64,000 bases of DNA from Pseudomonas sp. A34-9 (GCF_029543085.1 NZ_CP119967.1:1948501-2012500), one strand, 5' to 3'; counted from the first letter of the stretch, positions 47,336-56,393 are shown. The notes: generated by a model not told the origin, from the letters alone. A program made the numbers and translations.

Positions 47336-48607
47336 TCAGAAGCGGTAGGTCGCGCCGACACCGAAACCGTTTGCCGAGTTTTCATACTTGGCGTCGTAGG
47401 TCTGGCCACGATCGTTTTCGTTGCGGATCTTGACCGACTCTTCCTTCAGGTACGAGTAGGCAACGTCGATGGTCAGGTCTTCGGTCGGGCTCCAGCCGGC
47501 ACCGATGCTGAAGATGGTCCGGTCGCCGGTAGGAATACGTGGCGAACGGTCGACGTTGTTGGTCGGCGACTGGTCGAAAGTCAAACCGGTACGCAATACC
47601 CATTCCTTGTTCAACTGGTACGAAGTGCCCACGGCGTAAGCCCAGGAGTCGTGCCAGTTCTGGTCTTCGGTGATTTCACCGAACTGACCGGCCAGCAAAG
47701 GCTGTACACCAGAGTTCTTGACGGTGATTTTTTCCAGTTGGCTCCAGCGGGTCCAGGTCGAACCGGCGTAAACGTTCCAGCGATCGTTGATCGCCTGGGT
47801 GACCGAGAAGTCGATGGACTCAGGCGTGGTGATCTTCAGCGAAGCGTCGTACTTCTGGTTGGCGCCCAAGCCGATTGCACCCAGCACACCGTAGTTGACC
47901 TTGGTGTTGCCTTCGAGCTTGTAGTCGACTTTCGAGTGGTAAGTCAGGCCCAGGCGAGTGGTGTCAGTGGCTTGTACCAGCACACCGATGTTGTAGCCCA
48001 GCGCAGTGTCGTCACCCTTGATCTTGACCTTGCCATCCGGCGCGGCCTGAGTGATCGACAGGTTGGATTCCAGCGTGCCGTCGATGCGGTTGATGGTCGG
48101 ACCGAAACCGATCGATACCTTGTCGTTGAAGGCGTAGCTGACGGTTGGCTGGAAAGTGATCACTTGTACTTCGGATTTGCTGCCGAAGTAACGGCCGGCA
48201 AAGCCTTTTTCGTAGTCGGTAATCAGACCGAACGGCACGTAGACGCCGAGGCCGAATGCCCAATGATCATCGATCGGTTTGACGTAGAAGCCCATAGGTA
48301 CAGAGGTGAAGGGCACCATGTCGCCTTTGTTGCTGCCGCCGTTAGGGCTGGAGCTGGCATCGCTGATATCGGTTTTTGCATCGAGGAATGCAACGCCGCC
48401 AGTGACTTGTTCGCGCTTGAGGCGCGACATGCCGGCAGGGTTGCCATAAACAGTGCTTGCGTCGTCGGCAGAAGAGGATCGCCCAGCGTAACCAGTGCCC
48501 ATCCCGCTGATGCTGTGTTCGTTGATGGCAAAGCCAGCTGCGAAGATCTGGGTGGATGCCATGGTAACGGCGAGGCTAAGGGTGGTTTTGAGCATGACTT
48601 TTTTCAT
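47336..48607 (-). CDS. OmpP1/FadL-family outer-membrane transporter
   Basis: Predicted outer-membrane channel for long-chain fatty acids or other hydrophobic compounds. The 423-residue protein has a signal peptide (TLSLAVTMASTQIFA), the FadL plug start GFAINEHSISGMGTGYAGRSS with YGNPAGMSRL following, a 14-strand-barrel-like alternating pattern and a C-terminal VGATYRF ending in Phe, the BAM recognition signal. AGGAG precedes the ATG. It is monocistronic between a terminator and a 146-bp upstream gap. Confidence 0.93.
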   Translation of the reverse strand: MKKVMLKTTLSLAVTMASTQIFAAGFAINEHSISGMGTGYAGRSSSADDASTVYGNPAGMSRLKREQVTGGVAFLDAKTDISDASSSPNGGSNKGDMVPFTSVPMGFYVKPIDDHWAFGLGVYVPFGLITDYEKGFAGRYFGSKSEVQVITFQPTVSYAFNDKVSIGFGPTINRIDGTLESNLSITQAAPDGKVKIKGDDTALGYNIGVLVQATDTTRLGLTYHSKVDYKLEGNTKVNYGVLGAIGLGANQKYDASLKITTPESIDFSVTQAINDRWNVYAGSTWTRWSQLEKITVKNSGVQPLLAGQFGEITEDQNWHDSWAYAVGTSYQLNKEWVLRTGLTFDQSPTNNVDRSPRIPTGDRTIFSIGAGWSPTEDLTIDVAYSYLKEESVKIRNENDRGQTYDAKYENSANGFGVGATYRF

Positions 48608-48753
48608 TATTAGAACTCCTGGTGATCACCGGGGCGAAAATTACCAACATTTTCGTCCCAGCGCTATAGTCCGTATGCCTTGAGTTAGAGCGGTTTTGTA
48701 GGACAATCCGACCAGATTCGCGACCTGTTGGCAGATCTTCTGCAACCTGGCAG

Positions 48754-49236
48754 TCAACAAGCGACCTGATTCACCGTTGAAACACAGGTGTGCCAGGCAT
48801 AAGTGAAGTCGCGTAGACGACCTTGGGGTTGAAAGGTCTGGCGCCAGATACGCGCCATTCCCAGCAAATCGTTGGAATCGGGGAGGGTGGGGTTTTGTTC
48901 TTCCACCAGCAGCCAGGCGATGGCCGTGGCGTAACGCAGATTGACCGTCAGTTCCAGGTGTGGACCGCTCAGGAAAGCGTGTTGACTGGCGAGGCCGCGC
49001 ACCAGGCTGGCGCGTTCCGGGTCGAGCGCCAGATAATCATCCCAAAGGGCCTGATGGCGATGCTCGGCAATGCGGTAGAGGCCGTGCCCACGGCGGTCAT
49101 GCAGGGCGGAACCCAGGGCTGACTGGCTGGCGGCGATGCCCAGCAGCAAAGATTCGGCAGTCGCGCTGTGACGTCCCAGGTAGATCAGCGTAGGACGGAT
49201 CACGTAGCGGCACAGTTCGCTGGCAGCGATACCCAT
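48754..49236 (-). CDS. Small protein resembling phage-type muralytic/structural proteins, function unknown
   Basis: The 160-residue soluble protein has no signal peptide. Segments such as VIRPTLIYLG, SLLLGIAASQSALG, HRHQALWDDYLAL and NLRYATAIAWLLVEE remind me of short proteins annotated in Pseudomonas phages as structural or lysozyme-like. The usual GTAAQES-like motif is altered here to GIAASQSALG. GAGGG precedes the ATG. No phage genes flank it, so it may be a domesticated single gene. Confidence in the family link is low. Confidence 0.55.
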   Translation of the reverse strand: MGIAASELCRYVIRPTLIYLGRHSATAESLLLGIAASQSALGSALHDRRGHGLYRIAEHRHQALWDDYLALDPERASLVRGLASQHAFLSGPHLELTVNLRYATAIAWLLVEEQNPTLPDSNDLLGMARIWRQTFQPQGRLRDFTYAWHTCVSTVNQVAC

Positions 49237-49460
49237 AAAACCCTCGGTTCTTGTTATTAATGGCGAGTCCTGAAGGGGGGGCTTGGCAGCTGTGGATCGG
49301 TTCAGGCTCGCCGCAAGCGGATCACGCCGCTTGAGTTGAAGTGTAGTGTCATATTCGCGACGTAAAGGCCTGTTTTTAAAATATTTCCCGCTGCAGGGAA
49401 TATCCGTTATATCCGATGGTGCTTAGCCGTTGAGGGGTAAAAGCGAAACATCGGGCAATA
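49237..49460. other. Intergenic region, no gene seen
   Basis: The 275-bp space between the gene starting at 49,236 and the next stop codon at 49,512 holds the upstream gene's promoter and a short palindrome (ATTTCCC / GGGAATAT near 49,381-49,402) in A/T-rich DNA. The only other element is the terminator at 49,461-49,489. Confidence 0.4.
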
Positions 49461-49489
49461 AAAAGCCCCGCATTTTGTGCGGGGCTTTT
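49461..49489 (-). terminator. Terminator of the 74-residue gene
   Basis: AAAAGCCCCGC and GCGGGGCTTTT pair over 11 bp around ATTTTGT. On the minus strand it lies 22 bp after the stop codon and ends in TTTTTATTG. Confidence 0.88.
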
Positions 49490-49511
49490 GCTTTTGCAGC
49501 CTTTTCGGCTT

Positions 49512-49736
49512 TCAGGCAACCAGTGCCTGACGGGTACGATCGATCACGGCCTGCAGCGGTTCGGCGCTGGAGTACTGATCGGGGTACAGACGCTCGCTGT
49601 GGCGGGCGATACCGTGTTCGTTGACCAGTGTGAAGCTGAAGCAGCCTTTGCGAGCGGCCATGATCAGGCAGTTCATTGGTGCAAAAGCGTTGGTTAGGGT
49701 GCGAATGGCATCCTGAGTATGGATTTGAGTAGACAT
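49512..49736 (-). CDS. 74-residue conserved-looking protein of unknown function
   Basis: The product starts MSTQIHTQDAIRTLTNAFAP, has two cysteines (MNCLIMAARKGCF) and continues into a short beta-like part with SFTLVNEHGIARHSERLY. It is soluble. It has its own terminator. AGGA lies about 13 bases before the ATG. Upstream lies a structured leader (nested hairpin at 49,791-49,840), so expression may be post-transcriptionally controlled. No domain recognised. Confidence 0.65.
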   Translation of the reverse strand: MSTQIHTQDAIRTLTNAFAPMNCLIMAARKGCFSFTLVNEHGIARHSERLYPDQYSSAEPLQAVIDRTRQALVA

Positions 49737-49790
49737 AGTTATTAGGTGTTCCTACAAATGACACGGATAAGAACCGTGCAACGTTAAAAC

Positions 49791-49840
49791 GTTCCAGTAA
49801 CGTCGACCACCATTGGTCGAACGAAGAACCCGACTGGAAC
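49791..49840. other. Nested hairpin, candidate RNA element
   Basis: An outer stem GTTCCAGT (49,791-49,798) / ACTGGAAC (49,833-49,840) encloses an inner stem TCGACCA (49,803-49,809) / TGGTCGA (49,814-49,820) with a CCAT loop. Two coaxial perfect stems in 50 nt are unlikely by chance. The element lies about 55-105 nt upstream of the leftward 74-residue gene. Confidence 0.5.
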
Positions 49841-50557
49841 AAAGCAGCCAGTTTGAAGCGCTGATAAGTTGGCGCGCTTGGGCTGGCAGGTAGGTACTTA
49901 GGAGGGCAGGCATCACAACGAGGGCAAAGGTTCTGGGCCCGGGGTGAAGATCCTGATCAATTTGCAGGTTGGTTCGGTCAGAGTAAGTGCTCTTGGTAAC
50001 ACCCTTCGCAATTCGAAGGCAGTGTCGTCGCAAGATTTACCTGGAAACCATCGAGGGGTCGTTCCCGCTTTTTTCGGTACGGCTTCTTGGTAGAAGGCTG
50101 ACCGTGGGGATGTGTTCGACCAGAATTGACTTTCAGCTTGGTACTAACGCCGCGGATACTAACGGATCGAAACGGGTAAAGCAAACTTCGTGTAGAAAAA
50201 CATGGCGGCCACCGAATGAGTCTGCCTGGCCGGTTTACTGACGTGCCCCGTAATGGGCGCATTTTTTGACCGTCGGTCGGTGAAGATATTTTCATCAAGG
50301 CGCGCGCCAGACGGGTTTATCCCCAGACCGACTGCCAAAACGACCCGAAAAAGCGCAGCGATATAACCAGGTAACAGGTACTTGTGCACATTAGTTGCGC
50401 AGGCTGTAACAGCGCTGTCATACCAATCCTGACCCCGGTGGCTGCCTGCAACGAAAGTTTAAGTCAATGAAAAACATCGCTTTTTTTTGTTGGTGAAAAA
50501 ATCGTCAGTTTGACTGCGAGCCCCATTCCATAAGGCTTTGCGAGGGTTGGAGGGCGG

Positions 50558-50592
50558 TTGTCCACTGAGTTATCCACAGCTTCTGTGGATTG
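50558..50592. promoter_or_regulatory. DnaA-box cluster
   Basis: TTATCCACA (50,570-50,578) is a perfect consensus DnaA box. TTGTCCACT (50,558-50,566) and, inverted, TGTGGATTG (50,584-50,592) are near matches. An A/T-rich tract lies 50-90 bp to the left. It is upstream of the Sel1 gene, so it might mark a DnaA-responsive promoter. No dnaA, dnaN or rpmH genes are nearby, so this is not the chromosomal origin. Confidence 0.5.
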
Positions 50593-50698
50593 TCCCGAGC
50601 GCTTGCTCTAGGACGGGCGTGCCGGGTTGTTTTTCGACTTTACCTGTAAGAAAAAGAGAGTAGAGTGGCGCGCCTTCCGATTCGTCCCACAGTGCTTT

Positions 50699-51022
50699 AT
50701 GAAGTTTCGCTCAGTATCAGACTCTGTTACCTCACAGCCTTCTCCTGTTACCCCGCCCAAACGCTTTTCCGTTCGCGTTGCCGAATGGCTGCTCGACAGC
50801 CCGCGCCTGAGCGACAGTCACAATGCCAAACACCTCGCTGGCCGCCTGCTCAAACAACCGGCGCGTGATGGCGTGGTGGTTGCGCAAAGCCGTCTCGGTC
50901 AATTGATGTGCCGCGAATGCGGTAACGCACGGGACCGTCGCATCGGTCAGGATCTGCTGCGCCAGGCCGCCCGCGCCGGTGATCGTCGCGCGCAGCAGGA
51001 ACTCGGTCTGCTCGAAGACTGA
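50699..51022 (+). CDS. Sel1-repeat-type small protein
   Basis: The 107-residue protein has a polar N-terminal third and then two helical repeats, AKHLAGRLLKQPARDGVVVAQ and LLRQAARAGDRRAQQELG, with the Sel1 spacing of small and Leu residues. It contains CRECGN, a possible metal or disulfide pair. ATG 50,699 is chosen because the upstream codons (to 50,627) lack protein-like composition. It lies 61 bp before rmuC in the same direction and may be co-transcribed. Likely a protein-interaction module. Confidence 0.72.
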   Translation: MKFRSVSDSVTSQPSPVTPPKRFSVRVAEWLLDSPRLSDSHNAKHLAGRLLKQPARDGVVVAQSRLGQLMCRECGNARDRRIGQDLLRQAARAGDRRAQQELGLLED

Positions 51023-51083
51023 GCTGTCCAAGACCTGACACCTTGGTTAACCTTCAGGCTTTATAAGATCGGCGGGAGTGGCT

Positions 51084-52562
51084 ATGGCTATGGACTTGAC
51101 CAGCGTATTGCTGGGGCTTGCAGCGGCGGGATTACCACTGCTGGTGCTGGCCTGGCAGCTGCAACGCCGGGCGAGCAATGGGCAGGCCGAGGTGGCTCTG
51201 CTCGAAGAGCGTCTGGCCATGGCGCAACTGGCACAGGACGGGCTCAACGCGCAGCTCGACGCCAGTCGCGATGAAGTCGCCGATCTCGGTCAGGCCAATG
51301 CCGCCAAGCAGGCTGATCTGGCGGCTCTGCGCCGGGAAGTCGAGCTGCTGCAGATCGAACGCGACGACGCTCGCGATGCCTCCCACGCCTGGAACCTCGA
51401 ACGTGCGAACAAGGAAGCCGAGCTGCGCCGCCTCGACGCACAGGCCGCCTCACTGAACGCCGAACTGCGCGAGCAACAGGAAAGTCACCAGCAACGCCTC
51501 AACGACCTGCAAGGCTCGCGCGATGAGCTGCGTGCGCAGTTTGCCGAGCTGGCCGGGAAGATCTTCGATGAGCGCGAGCAGCGTTTCGCCGAGACCAGTC
51601 AACAACGGCTCGGTCAGTTGCTCGATCCGCTCAAGGAACGCATTCAATCCTTCGAAAAACGTGTGGAAGAAAGTTATCAGGCCGAGGCCCGCGAGCGTTT
51701 CTCGCTGGCCAAGGAGCTGGAGCGCTTGCAGGCGCTCAACCTGCGTCTGAGCGACGAAGCCACCAACCTGACCCGTGCCCTCAAAGGCCAGAAAACCCAA
51801 GGCAACTGGGGCGAGTTGATTCTTGAACGTGTGCTCGAACACGCCGGTCTGGAGAAGGGCCGCGAGTACCAGACCCAGGTCAACCTCAAAGGCCCGGATG
51901 GCGAGCGCTTCCAGCCTGACGTGATCATTTACCTGCCGGGCGACAAGCAAGTGGTGGTGGACTCCAAGGTGAGTCTCACCGCGTATCAGCAGTACGTGGC
52001 TGCCGACGACGACACTCTCGGGCAGATCGCGATCAAGCAGCACGTCCTGTCGTTGCGCAATCACGTCAAAGGCCTGGCCGGCAAGGATTACAAACGTCTG
52101 GAAGGCCTGCACAGCCTTGATTTCGTTTTGCTGTTCGTGCCGATCGAAGCGGCGTTTTCGGCGGCGTTGCAGGCTGAGCCATCACTGTTTCAGGAAGCCT
52201 TTGACCGCAACATTGTCATCGTCAGCCCGACCACATTGTTGGCGACTTTGCGCGTGATCGACAGTCTGTGGAAGCAGGAGCGGCAGAGTCAGAATGCTCG
52301 GGAAATCGCCGAGCGCGCCGGGTGGCTGTACGACAAGTTCGTGCTGTTTATCCAGGATCTCGACGAGGTCGGCAATCGACTGCAACAGCTGGATAAAGCC
52401 TACAGTTCAGCGCGTAACAAGCTGACAGAGGGGCGCGGCAATCTGGTCAGTCGCAGCGAGCAACTGAAATTGCTCGGTGCGCGGGCGAGCAAGAGCTTGC
52501 CGGCGGACTTGCTGGAGCGAGCGATGACCGATGTCGATGGCCTCGTCGAACTCCCTGAATAA
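51084..52562 (+). CDS. rmuC: RmuC-type DNA recombination protein
   Basis: The 492-residue protein has one N-terminal membrane helix (about 4-21), a long coiled coil (about 25-190) and the RmuC nuclease-like domain (about 220-430) with QGNWGELILERVLE, FQPDVIIYLPGDKQVVVDSK and LLFVPIEAAFSAAL. RmuC limits inversion at short inverted repeats in E. coli, which fits a genome full of REPINs. Start ATG 51,084 follows GGGAG by 5 bases; GTG 51,078 and ATG 51,090 are alternatives. Confidence 0.92.
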   Translation: MAMDLTSVLLGLAAAGLPLLVLAWQLQRRASNGQAEVALLEERLAMAQLAQDGLNAQLDASRDEVADLGQANAAKQADLAALRREVELLQIERDDARDASHAWNLERANKEAELRRLDAQAASLNAELREQQESHQQRLNDLQGSRDELRAQFAELAGKIFDEREQRFAETSQQRLGQLLDPLKERIQSFEKRVEESYQAEARERFSLAKELERLQALNLRLSDEATNLTRALKGQKTQGNWGELILERVLEHAGLEKGREYQTQVNLKGPDGERFQPDVIIYLPGDKQVVVDSKVSLTAYQQYVAADDDTLGQIAIKQHVLSLRNHVKGLAGKDYKRLEGLHSLDFVLLFVPIEAAFSAALQAEPSLFQEAFDRNIVIVSPTTLLATLRVIDSLWKQERQSQNAREIAERAGWLYDKFVLFIQDLDEVGNRLQQLDKAYSSARNKLTEGRGNLVSRSEQLKLLGARASKSLPADLLERAMTDVDGLVELPE

Positions 52563-52663
52563 AAATCAAAAGATCGCAGCCTGCGGCAGCTCCTACCGGA
52601 TGTACGCGATCCCAATGCAGGCGCTGCCGGAGGCTCGGGCCGCGTTCGGACGATCTTTTGCTT
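52563..52663. repeat. GATCGCAGC-type REPIN, diverged copy
   Basis: ATCAAAAGATCGCAGCCTGCGGCAGCTCCTAC at the left faces a decayed right arm (CGCTGCCGGAGGCTCGGG ... CGATCTTTTG). It fills the gap between convergent rmuC and the hybrid kinase gene. Arms are still recognisable but imperfect compared with 56,295-56,381. Confidence 0.65.
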
Positions 52664-55600
52664 TTATAGCGGCAAATACCGGCTCAACAACGCCCGCAGC
52701 GCCGCCGGCTTCACCGGTTTAGGCAAATAATCCAGCCCCGCCGCGTGCACCTGCGCGATCATCTCCGGACGCCCGTCAGCACTGATCACCACCCCCGGCA
52801 CCGGTTCGCCGAGACGCGTGCGCAACCACGCCATCAACTCGGTGCCGGTATCCCCGTGATCGAGGTGATAGTCGACCAGCGCCAGTTGCGGTCGCACGCC
52901 GTCACTCAGCAGTGCCGCACATTCTTCACGATTGCGCGCCGTCCACACCTGACAGCCCCAGCGGCTCAGCAGGCTGTTCATGCCGATCAGAATGCTGTCT
53001 TCATTGTCGATGCACAGCACCTGCGCGCCGCTCGGCAACTTGCCATTCAATTCAGCGGCGGCGCTGGCCGGCACGACTTGCGAGCGAGCCAGCGGCACGC
53101 TGACGCTGAACACACTGCCGCGCCCCGGCCATGAGCGCACACGCAGGGTATGGCCGAGGACACGGCACAAACCATCGGCAATCGCCAGGCCCAGCCCGAG
53201 GCCTTTTTCAGCGCGGGTCTGATGGCTGTCGAGGCGTTTGAACTCCTCGAAAATCACCTGCTGTTTATCTTCCGGGATCCCCGGCCCGCGATCCCACACT
53301 TCCAGGCACAGCTCGCCGCCGCGTCGGCGCACGCCCAGCAGCACCGGACCTTTGGCATAGCGGAATGCGTTGGTGAGAAAGTTCTGCAGAATCCGTCGCA
53401 GCAATTTGATGTCGCTGTCGATGCGCAAATGACTGCCACGCACGCGGAAGGTCAAACCTTGTTCCTGTGCCAGCGCCTTGAACTCGGCGCCGAGAATGTC
53501 GAACAGCTCATTGACGGCGAAAGGCTTGCGGTCGGGGTTGATCTTGCCGTTTTCCAGTCGGGAGATATCCAGCAGATCGCTGATCAGATCCTCGGCCGAG
53601 CGCAACGAGCTGTCGAGGTGCTGCACCAGTTTCTGCGCCTCGCTGCTCAAGCCATCATCCTGATGCGAGAGGGCGGCAGAGAACAGTCGGGCAGCGTTCA
53701 GTGGTTGCATCAAGTCATGGCTGACTGCCGCGAGGAAACGGGTTTTCGACTGGTTGGCCGCCTCGGCAGTACCCTTGGCTTCGGTCAACGCGAGGTTGAG
53801 CTGCGACAGTTCCTGGGTGCGTTCGCTGACCCGTTGCTCCAGCCCTTCGTTGGCCTCGGTCAGCGCCTGTTCGGCCTCGCGGAACGCGGTGATGTCGGTG
53901 AAACTCATGACAAAACCGCCACCTGGCATCGGGTTGCCGATCAACTCGATCACCCGGCCGTTGGGGAACAGCCGCTCAGACGTATGCGCACGGCCCTGAC
54001 GCATCCAGTGCAGGCGCCGGGCAACGTGGACTTCCGCTTCACCGGGGCCGCACAAACCGCGCTCGGCGTTGTAGCGAATGATGTCGGCAATCGGTCGGCC
54101 GACGCTGATCAAACCGTCGGGGTAGTTGAACAGTTCCAGATAACGCCGGTTCCACGCCACCAGTTTCAGCGACTGGTCGACGACGCTGATGCCCTGGGTA
54201 ATGTTCTCGATTGCACCCTGCAACAGGGCGCGGTTGAACTGGAGGACCTCCGACGCTTCATCGGCGATTCGGACTACATCCTCCAGTTGCATTTCCCGAC
54301 CTTCGATGGCGGCTTTTACCACGGCGCGCGTCGAAGAAGCGCCAAGCACACCGGCCAACAAACGCTCGGTGTGGGCGATCCATTCGCCGTCGGCATTCTG
54401 GTTCGGGTTGAAGCCTTTGCCCTGGCGATAGGCGAAGCGGATAAAGCTTTGGCGCGCACGTTCTTCACCGACAAAGCGCGCGGCCAGTTGCAGCAAGTCG
54501 TCGATCTGCACCGCCAGCATCGAGCGTGCACTTGGCCGTGCGCTGATCTCCTGTCCGATGAAGCGCCCGGCCTGCCAATGCTCCGACACGCGCGTGCGTG
54601 ACAACACCGAAACCCAGGCAAACAGTGTGAAGTTACCGGCCAGCGACAGCACTACACCTTGGGTCAGCGGCGTAATCGGCAGGTTCAGCGGATTGCTGTG
54701 CAACCACGCAAGGCCGGGGAAGCTGCTCAGCGACCAGCCCAGGCTGTGCGCGGCAATCGGCAGGATCAACGTGTAGAACCACAGAAAAGTACCGGCGGCC
54801 AGACCTGCGAAAACACCACGACGGTTGGCCTGTTTCCAGTACAGCGCGCCGAGCATCGCGGGTGCCAGTTGGGTCACCGCAGCGAAGGCAATCTGGCCGA
54901 TGGTCGCCAGACTGGCAGTAGAGCCGAGCAAGCGATAGCTGACGTACGCCAGCAACAAAATCACCACGATGCTCACGCGCCGCACGGACAACATCCACTG
55001 GCGGAACACTTCAAACGGGCGCTCGGCGTTATTGCGGCGCAGCAACCACGGCAACAGCATGTCGTTGGAGACCATGGTCGATAACGCCACGCTGGCGACA
55101 ATCACCATGCCGGTCGCCGCTGACGCGCCACCGATAAACGCCAGCATCGCCAGTGCCGGGTGCGCCTGAGCCAGTGGCAGGCTGATCACGAAGGAGTCGG
55201 GCAGTACGTCACTCGGCAGCATCATCTGACCGGCTAAAGCGATCGGGACTACAAATAAAGCAGCCAGTGCGAGATACGCTGGAAACACCCATTTGGCCAG
55301 GCGCAGATCCTGCGGATCAATGTTCTCCACCACCGTGACGTGGAACTGCCGGGGCAGGCAAATGATCGCCATCATCGCCACACCGGTCTGCACCACCATC
55401 GACGGCCAGTTGATGGTTTCTTTCCAGTATTCCTCAAGCCGCGGGGCGAGCATGGCCTGATTGAACAAGTCATCGAAACCGTCATACAGGCCATAGGTGA
55501 CGAAGGCGCCGACGGCGAGAAACGCGAACAGTTTGACCAGCGATTCGAAGGCAATCGCCAGCACCATGCCACGGTGGTGTTCGGTGGCATCGAGGTTGCG

Positions 55601-56134
55601 CGTACCGAACACGATGGTGAACAGCGCCAGCACCAGCGACACGATCAGCGCGGTGTCCTGGGCGCGGGTGCCCATGGCGTCGGCACCGGCACCGATCAAC
55701 AGGTTCACGCCGAGGACAATGCCTTTGAGTTGCAGGGCGATATAAGGAAGGACGCCGACCAGACAGATCAACGCAACGACCACCGCCAGCGATTGCGATT
55801 TGCCGTAACGCGCGGCGATAAAGTCAGCGATGGAGGTGATGTTCTCCTGCTTGCTGATCATCACCATCTTCTGCAGAACCCACGGCGCGCCCACCAACAG
55901 CAGGATCGGCCCGAGGTAAATCGGCAGGAATGACCACAGTTGTTCCGCCGCCTGACCGACTGCGCCGAAGAACGTCCAACTGGTGCAGTAAACCGCCAGC
56001 GACAGGCTGTACACCCAGGCACGCATGCGCGGCGGCAACGGCGCGCTGCGACGGTCGCCGTAGAAGGCGATGGCGAACATGATGGCCATATAGGCCAGGG
56101 CGACGGCGGCGATCAGCCCGGTGGACAGCGACAT
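52664..56134 (-). CDS. SSS-domain hybrid histidine kinase/response regulator (MxtR/CrbS-like)
   Basis: The 1156-residue protein fuses a 12-13-helix sodium:solute symporter-like domain (about 1-520), a PAS segment (about 620-735, with SFTDITAFREAE), a coiled stretch, a HisKA domain with AAVSHDLMQPLNAARL (His near 806), an HATPase domain (DRGPGIPED, GLGLGLAIADGL) and a C-terminal receiver (LVDYHLDHGDTG, Asp near 1088). I recall this layout for P. aeruginosa PA3271 (MxtR/CrbS), the orphan sensor of the acetate switch with ErdR/CrbR. Start ATG 56,134 follows GGGAG. Its cognate regulator is not in the window. Confidence 0.88.
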   Translation of the reverse strand: MSLSTGLIAAVALAYMAIMFAIAFYGDRRSAPLPPRMRAWVYSLSLAVYCTSWTFFGAVGQAAEQLWSFLPIYLGPILLLVGAPWVLQKMVMISKQENITSIADFIAARYGKSQSLAVVVALICLVGVLPYIALQLKGIVLGVNLLIGAGADAMGTRAQDTALIVSLVLALFTIVFGTRNLDATEHHRGMVLAIAFESLVKLFAFLAVGAFVTYGLYDGFDDLFNQAMLAPRLEEYWKETINWPSMVVQTGVAMMAIICLPRQFHVTVVENIDPQDLRLAKWVFPAYLALAALFVVPIALAGQMMLPSDVLPDSFVISLPLAQAHPALAMLAFIGGASAATGMVIVASVALSTMVSNDMLLPWLLRRNNAERPFEVFRQWMLSVRRVSIVVILLLAYVSYRLLGSTASLATIGQIAFAAVTQLAPAMLGALYWKQANRRGVFAGLAAGTFLWFYTLILPIAAHSLGWSLSSFPGLAWLHSNPLNLPITPLTQGVVLSLAGNFTLFAWVSVLSRTRVSEHWQAGRFIGQEISARPSARSMLAVQIDDLLQLAARFVGEERARQSFIRFAYRQGKGFNPNQNADGEWIAHTERLLAGVLGASSTRAVVKAAIEGREMQLEDVVRIADEASEVLQFNRALLQGAIENITQGISVVDQSLKLVAWNRRYLELFNYPDGLISVGRPIADIIRYNAERGLCGPGEAEVHVARRLHWMRQGRAHTSERLFPNGRVIELIGNPMPGGGFVMSFTDITAFREAEQALTEANEGLEQRVSERTQELSQLNLALTEAKGTAEAANQSKTRFLAAVSHDLMQPLNAARLFSAALSHQDDGLSSEAQKLVQHLDSSLRSAEDLISDLLDISRLENGKINPDRKPFAVNELFDILGAEFKALAQEQGLTFRVRGSHLRIDSDIKLLRRILQNFLTNAFRYAKGPVLLGVRRRGGELCLEVWDRGPGIPEDKQQVIFEEFKRLDSHQTRAEKGLGLGLAIADGLCRVLGHTLRVRSWPGRGSVFSVSVPLARSQVVPASAAAELNGKLPSGAQVLCIDNEDSILIGMNSLLSRWGCQVWTARNREECAALLSDGVRPQLALVDYHLDHGDTGTELMAWLRTRLGEPVPGVVISADGRPEMIAQVHAAGLDYLPKPVKPAALRALLSRYLPL

Positions 56135-56294
56135 GCAACACTCCCGACAAAAGACTCCCCGGCACTCCTGCCCGGGCGGACAGTCTCGCATGCGCGGGGC
56201 GGTTAGTCAGTGTCGACCAAGGTCGTGGCGTGGCGGGGTGTCGCAGGAGGAGAGTCGGGTGGTTTTTGCGGTGACGTTGCCGAACACAAAACCC

Positions 56295-56381
56295 TGTAGG
56301 AGCTGGCGAGTGAAACGAGGCTGCGATCTTTTGATCTTTGCCATCAAGATCAAAAGATCGCAGCGTGCCGCAGCTCCTACA
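56295..56381. repeat. GATCGCAGC-type REPIN, intact copy
   Basis: Outer arms TGTAGGAGCTG (56,295-56,305) and CAGCTCCTACA (56,371-56,381) flank an inner perfect 19-bp inverted repeat (56,320-56,338 and 56,346-56,364, core GCTGCGATCTTTTGAT). It lies between the start of the hybrid kinase gene and the stop of the TetR gene. Confidence 0.85.
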
Positions 56382-56393
56382 TGGAAATCGGTG

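Larger units (their letters stand above)
49737..50698. other. 962-bp region without a convincing gene
   Basis: No ORF here has both a ribosome site and protein-like composition. The frames at 49,978-50,298 (minus) and 49,987-50,241 (plus) look like chance reads rich in Arg, Ser and Thr. The stretch contains the nested hairpin (49,791-49,840), A/T-rich tracts near 50,470-50,510 and the DnaA-box cluster (50,558-50,592). It could encode a non-coding RNA or a long leader for the leftward 74-residue gene. Confidence 0.5.

Noticed and set aside
49978..50298. 106-codon minus-strand ORF in the gene-free region
   Set aside because: Composition rich in Arg, Ser and Thr with no hydrophobic pattern or ribosome site; better explained as non-coding DNA.
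50460..50600. Chromosomal replication origin
   Set aside because: Despite DnaA boxes, none of the genes that flank Pseudomonas oriC (dnaA, dnaN, rpmH, gidA) are present.
53150..54601. 483-codon plus-strand frame inside the hybrid kinase gene
   Set aside because: Opposite-strand shadow of the PAS/kinase region, no ribosome site.
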